NCBI RefSeq assembly: GCF_900096585.1
Contig: NZ_FMYH01000003.1
Location: 1-64,000 of the forward strand
DNA: 64,000 nucleotides
From: Sanguibacter gelidistatuariae
GTDB lineage: Bacteria > Actinomycetota > Actinomycetes > Actinomycetales > Cellulomonadaceae
Direction: 5' to 3'
A program made the translations under genes and the position numbers. A model generated the notes under the pieces. That model was given only the letters and a program-made list of their open reading frames with translations. It was not told where the DNA came from and did not search any database. Positions 27,514-37,315 of this stretch are shown piece after piece; within the stretch, counting starts at the first letter, position 1, and every line of letters begins with the position of its first letter.

Positions 27514-29121
27514 GTGTCCCCTCGGACCGGTTTTTCCTCTCACGCCGCGGCTCAGGCCGCAGAGAGCTTTGTCGGACGGCCCGTTCCCGAGGTCGTCAGC
27601 GCGGCGGGAACGATTGCGAGCTGTACGTTCCTCGACTCCGGTGACGTCGACGCGATCGCGGTCGCGATCGGCGCGCCGGTCGAGGGGGACGACGAGCTCC
27701 AGCCGCGCGCCGGAACGGTTGACGCCTCTGCGCGCTATGGCATCGACCTCGCGGAGCTCGCCGAGCGTGCGGCGTTCAACGGCTCCGCGGGCACGACCCA
27801 CACGATCGACCTGCCCACCGCCCACGCGGGGACGGCTCAGGCGCTGCCGTGGGCCGGCCTGGCCCAGCGCATCATCTTCGTCGGGGTGGGCCAGTCCTCG
27901 ACGACCGACCTGCGCCGCGCCGGCGCGGCGCTGGCCCGCGCGACCACGGGCCTGGCCCGTGTCGTGTCCCCGATCGCCGCGGGTGCGTCCGACGACGACG
28001 CCCGGGCCCTCATCGAGGGATATCTCCTCGCCTCCTACACTCCGCCACGGCTGTCCTCGGCCAAGCCCGCACGCGTGCCGGCCGACCAGCTCGTGCTGCT
28101 CGGGGAGGTGCCCGACCGCGTGATCGACGTCGCCTCGCGTCATGCGTGGGCGACATGGCTGGTCCGAGACCTCACGAGCACACCGTCCAACATCAAGACC
28201 CCCCAGTGGTTCGCCGAGCGCGCAGACGAGCTCGCCGAGGCCGAGGGGCTCGAGGTCATCATCTGGGACGAGGCCGCGTTGGCCCGTGACGGCTTCGGCG
28301 GGATCCTCGCCGTGGGCGCAGCGTCCGCCAGCCCCCCGCGGCTCGTGACGATCGGCTACACGCCCTTCGACGCCGACGTCGCCGCCCGGGCCAGCCACGT
28401 CGTGATCGTCGGCAAGGGCATCACGTACGACACCGGCGGCCTCTCGATCAAGCCCCGCGAGGCCATGGTCCCGATGAAGACGGACATGGCCGGGGCCGCA
28501 GTCGCGCTCGCCGCCGTGCTCGGCGCGTCACAGGCCCGCAGCCCGCATCGCGTGACCGCGGTGCTGCCGCTCGCCGAGAACCACGTCGGCGCGGACTCCT
28601 ACCGCCCCGGGGACGTGCTCACGCTGCGCGGGGGGACCCGCGTCGAGATCGCGAACACCGATGCCGAGGGGCGCATCGTGCTGGCCGACGCCCTCGCCTA
28701 TGCCGACGCCGAGCTCGCTCCCGACCTGCTGATCGACGTGGCCACCCTCACCGGAGCCGCGAGCGTCGGCCTGGGGCGCTCTCACGCCGCACTGTTCAGC
28801 GCCGACGCCGATCTGGTCACCGCCTTCGAGGAGGCGGCCCGCGGCTCAGGTGAGCGGGTGTGGCAGCTGCCCCTGGTCGAGGACTATCTCCCCGCGCTGC
28901 GCTCGGAGGTGGCCGACCTGCGCCACGTTCCGATCAAGGCAGCCGGGGGCGGTGCGATCACCGCGGCGCTGTTCCTGCGCGAGTTCACGGGCTCACGCCG
29001 CTGGGTTCATCTGGATATCGCCGGACCGGCGCGCTCCACCTCCGCCGCCCACGAGGTCACCAAGGGAGCCACCGGCTACGGTGCGCGGCTGCTCCTGCGG
29101 TTCATCGACGCACTCGCCTGA
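27514..29121 (+). CDS. pepA: leucyl aminopeptidase (M17)
   Basis: Cytosolic dizinc aminopeptidase that recycles peptides. The 535-residue protein has a variable N-terminal domain (1-180) and the M17 catalytic domain with VIVGKGITYDTGGLSIKPRE (metal-binding Lys/Asp), MKTDMAGAAVALAAV, the signature NTDAEGRIVLADALAYA and a C-terminal GSRRWVHLDIAGPA. GTG 27514 begins two bases after the DUF3117 stop. The length and motif order are normal for the family. Confidence 0.93.
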   Translation: MSPRTGFSSHAAAQAAESFVGRPVPEVVSAAGTIASCTFLDSGDVDAIAVAIGAPVEGDDELQPRAGTVDASARYGIDLAELAERAAFNGSAGTTHTIDLPTAHAGTAQALPWAGLAQRIIFVGVGQSSTTDLRRAGAALARATTGLARVVSPIAAGASDDDARALIEGYLLASYTPPRLSSAKPARVPADQLVLLGEVPDRVIDVASRHAWATWLVRDLTSTPSNIKTPQWFAERADELAEAEGLEVIIWDEAALARDGFGGILAVGAASASPPRLVTIGYTPFDADVAARASHVVIVGKGITYDTGGLSIKPREAMVPMKTDMAGAAVALAAVLGASQARSPHRVTAVLPLAENHVGADSYRPGDVLTLRGGTRVEIANTDAEGRIVLADALAYADAELAPDLLIDVATLTGAASVGLGRSHAALFSADADLVTAFEEAARGSGERVWQLPLVEDYLPALRSEVADLRHVPIKAAGGGAITAALFLREFTGSRRWVHLDIAGPARSTSAAHEVTKGATGYGARLLLRFIDALA

Positions 29122-29170
29122 GCTGGCTCATCGGGTCGTTCGGCTGACCTCGCTCGTAGGCTCGGCTGGT

Positions 29171-29944
29171 TCAGGAATCCGCGCGGCGGACCGCCACGAG
29201 CAGGCCGTCGCCCACCGGGAGCAGAGCTGGCAGCACCCGCTCGTCGTCGCGCAGCTGGCGACCGACGTCGCGGACCGCGGTCGTGCCAGGGTCACGGCGG
29301 GCCGGGTCGGCGACCTGCCCACCCCACAGGGCGTTGTCGACGACGAGCAGCCCCCCCGCGCGGAGCAGCCGCAGGGCCTGGTCGACGTAGGCGGCGCAGC
29401 TCGTCTCGGCTGCGCTGACGAAGACGAGGTCGTAGGCAGCGTCAGTGAGCCTGGGCAGCACGTCAAGGGCGCGACCGGAGATGGTGCGGGTCCGCGGGGC
29501 GCGGATCCCGGCCTCGGCGAAAGCCTTCTTCGCGGCGCGCTGGTGCTCGACCTCGACATCGATCGTGGTGAGGACGCCGTCGTCGTCCATACCGCGGAGC
29601 ATCGCGAGGCTCGCCACACCCGTCCCGGTCCCCACCTCGACGACGGCGCGTGCACCCACCGCGGCCGTCAGCACCGTCAGCGCAGCGGCCCCGCCGGGCA
29701 GGATCGAGTAGCAGCCGAGCTGTGCGGCGCGGTCACGGGCACCGAGGACGACCGGGTCCTCAGCGATGAAGTCTTCGGCGTACGCCCAGCTCTGAGCTCT
29801 GTCGGCGGAAATGGTGCCCTCCAAGGGTGATAGGCGCAGACGCGGGTCTGAGGCGATGCTACCGTCGCAACCCGCCCGCGGCAGATTGCTGACCAGCGCG
29901 CCCACCTGCGCACTCAGCGCCGGGCTTGTCCGCACGATCAGCAT
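29171..29944 (-). CDS. O-methyltransferase (class I SAM-dependent)
   Basis: Soluble methyltransferase with the SAM-binding strand-loop [20 protein letters not shown], acidic loop [18 protein letters not shown], and [20 protein letters not shown] followed by [11 protein letters not shown]. The domain resembles the catechol-type Methyltransf_24/OMT group. The divergent position beside sigE is conserved in Actinobacteria. ATG 29944 is the outermost canonical start (257 residues), but its first 44 residues look unlike the family. An ATT at 29812, preceded by GGAGGG at 4-bp spacing, would give the expected N terminus [20 protein letters not shown] regard the shorter form as possible. Substrate unknown. 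Confidence 0.85.
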   Translation of the reverse strand: MLIVRTSPALSAQVGALVSNLPRAGCDGSIASDPRLRLSPLEGTISADRAQSWAYAEDFIAEDPVVLGARDRAAQLGCYSILPGGAAALTVLTAAVGARAVVEVGTGTGVASLAMLRGMDDDGVLTTIDVEVEHQRAAKKAFAEAGIRAPRTRTISGRALDVLPRLTDAAYDLVFVSAAETSCAAYVDQALRLLRAGGLLVVDNALWGGQVADPARRDPGTTAVRDVGRQLRDDERVLPALLPVGDGLLVAVRRADS

Positions 29945-30040
29945 CGTGCCCACCGGTTCTGCTGTGCGTACCCGGTGAAGGTTCCCAGCGGATGGGACAG
30001 GAATGAGACAACGACCCGCAGTTGCTGGGACACTGAGTGG

Positions 30041-30715
30041 GTGCTCGAATCCGATGTTTCTGCTCCTGACCGCGCGCACGACCGAACGGCGGCCACAGTC
30101 GCGCCCTGGGAACCGCCAAGCTGGAAGTCGATCGTCGAGGACCACTCCGCCCGCGTGTACCGGCTGGCCTACCGGCTCACCGGCAACCAGCACGACGCCG
30201 AGGACCTGACCCAGGAGGTCTTCATCCGGGTGTTCCGCTCGCTCCAGAACTTCACCCCCGGGACTTTCGAGGGGTGGCTGCACCGGATCACGACCAACCT
30301 GTTCCTGGACCAGGCGCGCCGCAAGCAGCGCATCCGGATGGACGCGATGGGCGACGACGCCGCGATGTACCCGGCCCAGGGCGACCTGCACGACCCCGAG
30401 CGCGGCTACGCCCACGCCAACCTCGACCACGACATCCAGCGGGCGCTCGACGCGCTCACCCCCGAGTACCGCGCCGCCGTCGTGCTGTGCGACATCGAGG
30501 GGCTCTCCTATGAGGAGATCGCGGTCACGCTCGGGATCAAGCTGGGGACCGTGCGGTCTAGGATCCACCGCGCTCGGGCTCAGCTGCGCCTGCTGCTCGC
30601 CCACCGCGCGCCGGTGCGCCCCGGAGGTGGCGTCGAGCTCACTAAGATCAACCCCCTCGACGAGCTCGCGGCGGCGGAGAACGCGACCGCCCGGTCCGCC
30701 GGCGGGGCTGCGTGA
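30041..30715 (+). CDS. sigE: ECF RNA polymerase sigma factor SigE
   Basis: Extracytoplasmic-function sigma factor for cell-envelope stress. Region 2 reads [20 protein letters not shown], then [13 protein letters not shown], with the -10-reading [18 protein letters not shown]. Region 4 ([40 protein letters not shown]) carries the -35 helix-turn-helix. The order sigE, anti-sigma factor, htrA, tatB is that of the Mycobacterium tuberculosis sigE locus. GTG 30041 gives 224 residues; GTG 29975 is in frame and neither has a clear Shine-Dalgarno site. The stop overlaps the anti-sigma gene (GTGA). Confidence 0.92.
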   Translation: MLESDVSAPDRAHDRTAATVAPWEPPSWKSIVEDHSARVYRLAYRLTGNQHDAEDLTQEVFIRVFRSLQNFTPGTFEGWLHRITTNLFLDQARRKQRIRMDAMGDDAAMYPAQGDLHDPERGYAHANLDHDIQRALDALTPEYRAAVVLCDIEGLSYEEIAVTLGIKLGTVRSRIHRARAQLRLLLAHRAPVRPGGGVELTKINPLDELAAAENATARSAGGAA

Positions 30716-31725
30716 GTGCCCATCTGGGCTCACGGGTGAGTTCTCTCGTCGACGGCCAGCTCGATGCGGCGGCTACCGACCGAGCGGTTTCTCACCTGGC
30801 GGGCTGTATGGACTGCGCGGACGAGGTGCGCTCGGCGCGGGCCACCCGGCGCGTGCTGAGCAGCGGGCTGGGCGACGTCTGTCCGGCTCCGGAGTTCATG
30901 AACCGGCTGCTCGCGCTCGCCGCCCAGACCGAGCCGGTCGCCCACGGTGGGGGAGCGGCGGGCGTGGTGGGCGCGGCCGTGCGCTTCGCCGAGCCGCAGC
31001 GACTGCCACCGCGGTGGCAGGCCCTGTGCGGGGACCTGCCGAGCGGTGACCTGTCTCTCGGCGGCCCGCCGCGCGCCGTGCTGCGGCGCCGACGCCGGGT
31101 TGTGGCGGCGGCGCTCGTCGCGACCGGGGTGGCCGCCTCGGGGCTCTTTGCACTCGGCTCACGCCCGGTTGTGACTCCCGCCCGGTACCCGGCGGACGCC
31201 TTCACCGCGCTCGCTGGGGCGGTCCAGTGGACCCCGGACGTGAGCCCGGCCGTCGTGACGGCGAGCGCCGGCGATGGCTCCGACTGGGCTGATGGGCCTG
31301 GCGGCTACGACCACGAGGTGCTGGAGTGGATGCAGGTCGAGGGCTGGCCCCGGCCGGACGCGCTGCCGGCGGGTCTGCAGGTCCGGTCGCTGCGCTTCAC
31401 CGGCTCGGACGCGACGGTGCTTGAGGTGGACCTGGAGAGCCCGATCGGTGACGTGGTGATCCGCGAGCAGAAGGGGCAGCTGTCCCCGATCCTGCTCGAC
31501 GAGCTGGAGAGCGTCGCGGTTGGCGGCTCTCCGGTGTACGTGATCTCGGCCGAGCCGCTGCACCTGGTGTGGCAGTCCTCGGACACCGTGATCGACCTGG
31601 TCTCAGCGGCTTCCCTGGACGACGTGCTACAACTTGTCTCCACGTTCTCGGTCGACGAGTTCGACACGGGGTTCCAGGCGCGCGTCGAGCGCGGCTGGTC
31701 CACACTGACAGGAGTGCTCTCGTGA
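30712..31725 (+). CDS. zinc-binding anti-sigma factor (RseA-like) with extracytoplasmic domain
   Basis: A 337-residue protein, translationally coupled to sigE. Its N-terminal anti-sigma domain has the ZAS motif HLAGCMDC (His28, Cys32, Cys35), which holds zinc and binds the sigma factor. A Pro/Gly-rich linker leads to a basic patch and one membrane helix (about 124-147). The extracytoplasmic part resembles a lipoprotein-localisation/RseB-like fold ([20 protein letters not shown] at the end); I am less sure of that. Mycobacterial RseA is shorter and lacks this domain, so this form may sense the envelope directly (inference). Confidence 0.85.
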   Translation: MSAHLGSRVSSLVDGQLDAAATDRAVSHLAGCMDCADEVRSARATRRVLSSGLGDVCPAPEFMNRLLALAAQTEPVAHGGGAAGVVGAAVRFAEPQRLPPRWQALCGDLPSGDLSLGGPPRAVLRRRRRVVAAALVATGVAASGLFALGSRPVVTPARYPADAFTALAGAVQWTPDVSPAVVTASAGDGSDWADGPGGYDHEVLEWMQVEGWPRPDALPAGLQVRSLRFTGSDATVLEVDLESPIGDVVIREQKGQLSPILLDELESVAVGGSPVYVISAEPLHLVWQSSDTVIDLVSAASLDDVLQLVSTFSVDEFDTGFQARVERGWSTLTGVLS

Positions 31726-33152
31726 CTGAGCAGAACCCCGCCGAGCCTCAGCCTGCTCAGCCTGAGCTCGCTCAGCCGCAGCAGCCCGCTCAGCTGCCGC
31801 CGGTGCCGCTGCCGCCGGGGCATGGTGCACCGTCGTTCGCTGCGCCGTCGAACAGTGCCTCGCCCTACGTGCCGCAGCCGGAACACTCCCGCTATGCACC
31901 GGCCGGTGCGGTGGGCGAGCAGCCCGAACCAGGCGTCGATCCCGCCAACCAGAGCGTTGGCCAGCCCGATCCCGCGGCCGAGCAGTGGACGGGAGTGCAG
32001 GCCTGGTTCGAGCAGAGCGGGGAGACGGGGGAACCGGCCACGCCGAAGACGTCCCGCCGGAAGGCTGTCGGCGCCGGGACAGTAGGCGCACTGCTGGTGG
32101 GCGCGCTCGTGATGGGCGCGGTCGGTGGCATCGCCGGTCAGCGTGCCTGGGACCACTTCGATACCAACCCGGGGCAGCCGCTGCCGACCATCTCGGCCAA
32201 CCCTGACATCACCCGACCGGACGGGTCGATCGCGGACATCGCGGCGACCGTCGCGCCGAGCGTCGTCTCGATCCACGTCGCGGGAGCGGACGGACAGGGC
32301 ACCGGCTCTGGCTTCATCATCCGTGAGGACGGCTACATCCTCACCAACAACCACGTGATCGCCGGCGCGGTGCCCACGGGGACCATCCGGGTGACCTTCG
32401 TCGACGGGTCGGAGGAGGAGGCCACGCTCATCGGGCGGACCTCCGACTATGACCTGGCGGTCATCCGCGTCGATCGCGACGGTCTCACACCGCTTGTCCT
32501 CGGCGACTCCGACTCCGTTGTCGTGGGGGACCCGGTGATCGCGATCGGCGCTCCCCTCGGCCTGGACGGAACGGTCACGAGCGGCATCATCAGTGCGCTG
32601 AACAGGCCCGTCACGGCCGGGGACAGCGCGGACACGGCGTTCATCAACGCGCTCCAGACGGACGCGGCGATCAACCCCGGCAACTCCGGGGGACCGCTGG
32701 TCAACGGATCGGGCGAAGTGATCGGCATCAACTCCGCGATCGCCCAGCCACCCGGTACGTTCGCGGCAGGCAACATCGGGCTCGGCTTCGCGATCGGGTC
32801 GAACCAGGCGCGCCGCACCGCCGACGAGATCATCGCGACCGGGTCCGCGACCTATCCGATCATCGGCGTTCTGCTCGACTCCGCCTACGACGGCGAGGGC
32901 GTCCAGGTCGTCACCTCGGCCCAGAACGGGCAGCCCGCGGTCACCCCGGGCGGCCCGGCGGAGACTGCTGGCATCAAAGCAGGGGACGTGATCCTCGCGG
33001 TCGACGGCCGGCCCGTGACCCAGTCCGACCAGCTCATCGTGGCCATCCGCGCGAAGGCGCCGGGGGACACTGTTGTACTACGCGTGCGCACGGGCGATGA
33101 TGAGCGTGACGTCTCGATCGTGCTCGACACGGCAACCAGCAAGGAAGACTGA
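31722..33152 (+). CDS. HtrA/DegP-type serine protease with PDZ domain
   Basis: Membrane-anchored quality-control protease of the envelope-stress operon, 476 residues. A 110-residue Pro/Gln-rich cytoplasmic segment is followed by a membrane helix (about 116-137), the trypsin-like domain with catalytic His211 (ILTNNHVIAGA), Asp244 (SDYDLAVIRV) and Ser322 (INPGNSGGPLVNG), and a single PDZ domain (about 375-470; GPAETAGIKAGDVILAVDGR). GTG 31722 overlaps the anti-sigma stop and follows AGGAG. A plausible job is cleaving or buffering envelope damage sensed through SigE. Confidence 0.93.
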   Translation: MTEQNPAEPQPAQPELAQPQQPAQLPPVPLPPGHGAPSFAAPSNSASPYVPQPEHSRYAPAGAVGEQPEPGVDPANQSVGQPDPAAEQWTGVQAWFEQSGETGEPATPKTSRRKAVGAGTVGALLVGALVMGAVGGIAGQRAWDHFDTNPGQPLPTISANPDITRPDGSIADIAATVAPSVVSIHVAGADGQGTGSGFIIREDGYILTNNHVIAGAVPTGTIRVTFVDGSEEEATLIGRTSDYDLAVIRVDRDGLTPLVLGDSDSVVVGDPVIAIGAPLGLDGTVTSGIISALNRPVTAGDSADTAFINALQTDAAINPGNSGGPLVNGSGEVIGINSAIAQPPGTFAAGNIGLGFAIGSNQARRTADEIIATGSATYPIIGVLLDSAYDGEGVQVVTSAQNGQPAVTPGGPAETAGIKAGDVILAVDGRPVTQSDQLIVAIRAKAPGDTVVLRVRTGDDERDVSIVLDTATSKED

Positions 33153-33154
33153 CG

Positions 33155-33613
33155 ATGTTTGGTATCAACGGCGGTGAGTTCATCATCCTTCTGGTGATCG
33201 CCGTCCTCGTCATCGGCCCGGAACGGTTGCCCGGCTACGCGGAGCAGCTCGCGGGCATCGTGCGCAAGGCGAAGACCTTCATGGCCGACGCCAAGGTCAA
33301 GGTCTCCGAGGAGCTCGGGCCCGAGATCGGCGAGGTCGACTGGGCCCAGCTCGACCCACGGCGCTACGACCCGCGGCGGATCGTCCGCGACGCGCTCCTG
33401 GAAGACACGATCCTCGACCCGCGGGTCAAGGCGAAGGCCGCCGGTGCGGCCAGCGCCGCGGCGGGCCTGGCTGCAGCCGACCACGCGGCTGCCGGCGCGA
33501 CGTCGTCCGCCTCACCCGAGGTCGGCGAACCGGCGTCGGCCCAGGGCTGGCCGGAGCAGAAGCCTGCTCTCGACGTGGGAGCGCTCGCTCCCTTCGACGC
33601 CGAGGCGACCTGA
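33155..33613 (+). CDS. tatB: Sec-independent (Tat) translocase subunit TatB
   Basis: A 152-residue protein starting two bases after the protease stop. It has the MttA/Hcf106 layout: a short N-terminal helix (GGEFIILLVIAVLVIGPERL) with the conserved G-P-E-R-L-P hinge, an amphipathic helix (YAEQLAGIVRKAKTFMADAK) and an acidic, Ala-rich variable tail. The position after sigE-rseA-htrA matches tatB in mycobacteria. It recruits twin-arginine substrates to TatC, which is encoded elsewhere. Confidence 0.9.
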   Translation: MFGINGGEFIILLVIAVLVIGPERLPGYAEQLAGIVRKAKTFMADAKVKVSEELGPEIGEVDWAQLDPRRYDPRRIVRDALLEDTILDPRVKAKAAGAASAAAGLAAADHAAAGATSSASPEVGEPASAQGWPEQKPALDVGALAPFDAEAT

Positions 33614-33652
33614 GATTCGGAGAAAGCGTCGTCATGCTGCCAGAATGAGTAG

Positions 33653-35253
<1,601 letters not shown>

Positions 35254-35262
35254 TCTGTCCAG

Positions 35263-36342
35263 GTGACTGCGACCATCGCGAGCCTGATGAAGCGGGTCCA
35301 GGCGATCCTGGAGTGGTGGAACGGCACCCGACCGGCCCGGGCGCTCACCCGGTACTCCCAGGCGAACGGCGGACTGCTGTGCGGCGGCATCGCCTACTCG
35401 GCGATCTTCTCCCTCTTCGCGGGTCTGACCATCGGGTACACCGTCTTCATGTCGGTCCTCGGGACGAATACCGAGCTGCGTGACTCCTTGCTCAAGTCGA
35501 TCGACTCGGCACTGCCCGGGCTCATCCAGGTCGGTGGCGGTGACGGTCTCATCAACCCCGACACCCTCGTCATGTCCACGGGCTTCACCCTCGCCAGCAT
35601 CATCGCCGTCGTCGTCCTGCTGGTCAGCGCCATCTCGTGCATGGGGGCGATCCGTAGCTCGGTCCGGGTCATGTTCGGGCTCCCCCCGGGGGGTGGCAAC
35701 GCACTGCTGGCCAAGGCCCGCGAGCTCGGCGCCTTCGTGACCGTGGGGCTGACCTTGCTGGTCTCGGCCGGCCTAGGTATCGTGCTGAGCTCTGCGACCG
35801 GGTGGCTGCTGGGCCTGCTGGGGATCGAGGACACGAGCAAGGTGTTGTTGCCGCTGGCTGGCGCGGCGGTCTCCTTCGTGATCGACATGGGCACCTTTGC
35901 GCTCGTCGTCGTGCTCCTCGCTGGCATCCGCCCTCCGCGCAAGGACCTGTTAGCGGGGTCAGCGCTGGCCGCCGTGGCATTCGGCGTGATCCGATTCCTG
36001 GGGACGTCAGTGGTCGCCCGAGGGGCAGAGGCCAATCCGATCGTGGCGTCCTTCGCGGCGATCGTCACGCTGCTGATCTGGATCAACCTCTCGGCCCGCA
36101 TCGTGCTGACCGCCGCCGCGTTCACCGCGAACCTGCCGCTCGAGATCCTCAAGCGGCAGGCGGACGAGAAGGTGGCCCTCGACGCGATCATCGCGGCCCG
36201 GGAGGGACGACCGCTCGCCCCGCCCGCCCGCCCCGAGCCGATGCCCGACGACGCCCGCCCAGCAGCGTCGTGGGCACGCCGATCGGCGGCGCTCACCGTG
36301 GCGGCCCTCGCTGGCTTCCTCGTGGGCCGCCGACGCCCCTGA
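35263..36342 (+). CDS. YihY/BrkB family membrane protein
   Basis: A 359-residue integral membrane protein starting at GTG 35263, 9 bp after the upstream gene. The N terminus (ARALTRYSQANGGLLCGGIA then YSAIFSLFAGLTI) is the hallmark of the YihY/virulence-factor BrkB family. Six helices follow, with LLIWINLSARIVLTAAAFTA near the end. The tail is Pro/Arg-rich, with a last hydrophobic stretch (LTVAALAGFLVGRRRP). The family was once mis-assigned as ribonuclease BN; its function is not known. Presence downstream of trpS is common in Micrococcales. Confidence 0.87.
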   Translation: MTATIASLMKRVQAILEWWNGTRPARALTRYSQANGGLLCGGIAYSAIFSLFAGLTIGYTVFMSVLGTNTELRDSLLKSIDSALPGLIQVGGGDGLINPDTLVMSTGFTLASIIAVVVLLVSAISCMGAIRSSVRVMFGLPPGGGNALLAKARELGAFVTVGLTLLVSAGLGIVLSSATGWLLGLLGIEDTSKVLLPLAGAAVSFVIDMGTFALVVVLLAGIRPPRKDLLAGSALAAVAFGVIRFLGTSVVARGAEANPIVASFAAIVTLLIWINLSARIVLTAAAFTANLPLEILKRQADEKVALDAIIAAREGRPLAPPARPEPMPDDARPAASWARRSAALTVAALAGFLVGRRRP

Positions 36343-36351
36343 GCCCCGGTT

Positions 36352-36454
36352 CCCACCGAGCTCGTGAACGATCCGCCGAACTCGTGAGCGAGCGCTGTTT
36401 GGACCCGCTAGACGGGCCTGGCTCACGAGTTCGGCGAGCCATTCACGAGGTGGG
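36352..36454. repeat. nested intergenic palindrome, copy 2
   Basis: Inner perfect 16-bp arms CGCCGAACTCGTGAGC (36374-36389) and GCTCACGAGTTCGGCG (36421-36436). Outer arms CCCACCGAGCTCGTGAA (36352-36368) and TTCACGAGGTGGG (36442-36454) pair with a 3-nt bulge. Same architecture and core words as 18534-18646. It lies between the converging YihY and sdhB genes. Confidence 0.65.
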
Positions 36455-36486
36455 CGAGGCGGCGGTACCGGAGGGGGAGACGCGAC

Positions 36487-36516
36487 GACGGCGGCCCCTG
36501 GGTGGGGGCCGCCGTC
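36487..36516 (-). terminator. terminator hairpin of the sdh operon
   Basis: Perfect 12-bp stem GACGGCGGCCCC (36487-36498) and GGGGCCGCCGTC (36505-36516) with a 6-nt loop, 35 bp beyond the sdhB stop on the minus strand. Confidence 0.7.
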
Positions 36517-36550
36517 GGGCAGTGCAGATACTGTGGGCCGTGCAAGAACC

Positions 36551-37315
36551 TCAGAAGGCCCGGGTGATCATCGCCCGCTTGACCTCTTGGATGGCCTTGG
36601 TGACCTCGATGCCACGGGGGCACGCCTCGGTGCAGTTGAAGGTCGTGCGGCAGCGCCACACGCCTTCCTTGTCGTTGAGGATCTCGAGGCGCTGCTCGGC
36701 GCCCTCGTCGCGGGAGTCGAAGATGAAGCGGTGCGCGTTGACGATCGCGGCCGGGCCGAAGTACTGGCCGTCGGTCCAGAACACCGGGCAGGACGACGTG
36801 CACGCGGCGCACAGGATGCACTTGGTCGTGTCGTCGAAGCGCTCACGCTGCTCGGCGGACTGGATCCGCTCACCGCTGGGCTGGTTGCCGGTCGTGATCA
36901 GGAACGGCATGATCTCGCGGAAGGACGCGAAGAACGGCTCCATGTCCACCACGAGGTCCTTGATCACCGGCAGGCCCTTAATCGGCTCGACGGTGATCGG
37001 CTTGTCCGGGTTGACGTCCTTGAGGAGCGTCTTGCAGGCCAGCCGGTTGCGGCCGTTGATCCGCATGGCGTCCGAGCCGCAGACGCCGTGCGCGCAGGAG
37101 CGACGAAAGGTCAGTGAGCCGTCCTGCTCCCACTTGATCTTGTGCAGTGCGTCGAGCACGCGGTCGGTGCCGTGCACCGGGACGACGAACTCTTCCCAGT
37201 ACGACTCGTCCCCGCGGTCGGTCTCGGGCAGGTAGCGGCGCAGCCGGATTGTGACGTTGAAGCTGGGGATCTCACCGATCGCCGTGGGTGCGGAGGAATC
37301 GAGGGTGGCAGTCAT
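36551..37315 (-). CDS. sdhB: succinate dehydrogenase iron-sulfur subunit
   Basis: Electron-transfer subunit of complex II, 254 residues. The [2Fe-2S] site is in SCAHGVCGSDAMRINGRNRL with Cys following (ACKTLL). The [4Fe-4S] and [3Fe-4S] sites are in CILCAACTSSCPVF and CRTTFNCTEACPRGIEV. ATG 37315 overlaps the sdhA stop (TGATG). The order sdhC-sdhD-sdhA-sdhB is the standard SQR1-like arrangement in Actinobacteria. It is the last gene of the operon, followed by a terminator. Confidence 0.95.
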   Translation of the reverse strand: MTATLDSSAPTAIGEIPSFNVTIRLRRYLPETDRGDESYWEEFVVPVHGTDRVLDALHKIKWEQDGSLTFRRSCAHGVCGSDAMRINGRNRLACKTLLKDVNPDKPITVEPIKGLPVIKDLVVDMEPFFASFREIMPFLITTGNQPSGERIQSAEQRERFDDTTKCILCAACTSSCPVFWTDGQYFGPAAIVNAHRFIFDSRDEGAEQRLEILNDKEGVWRCRTTFNCTEACPRGIEVTKAIQEVKRAMITRAF

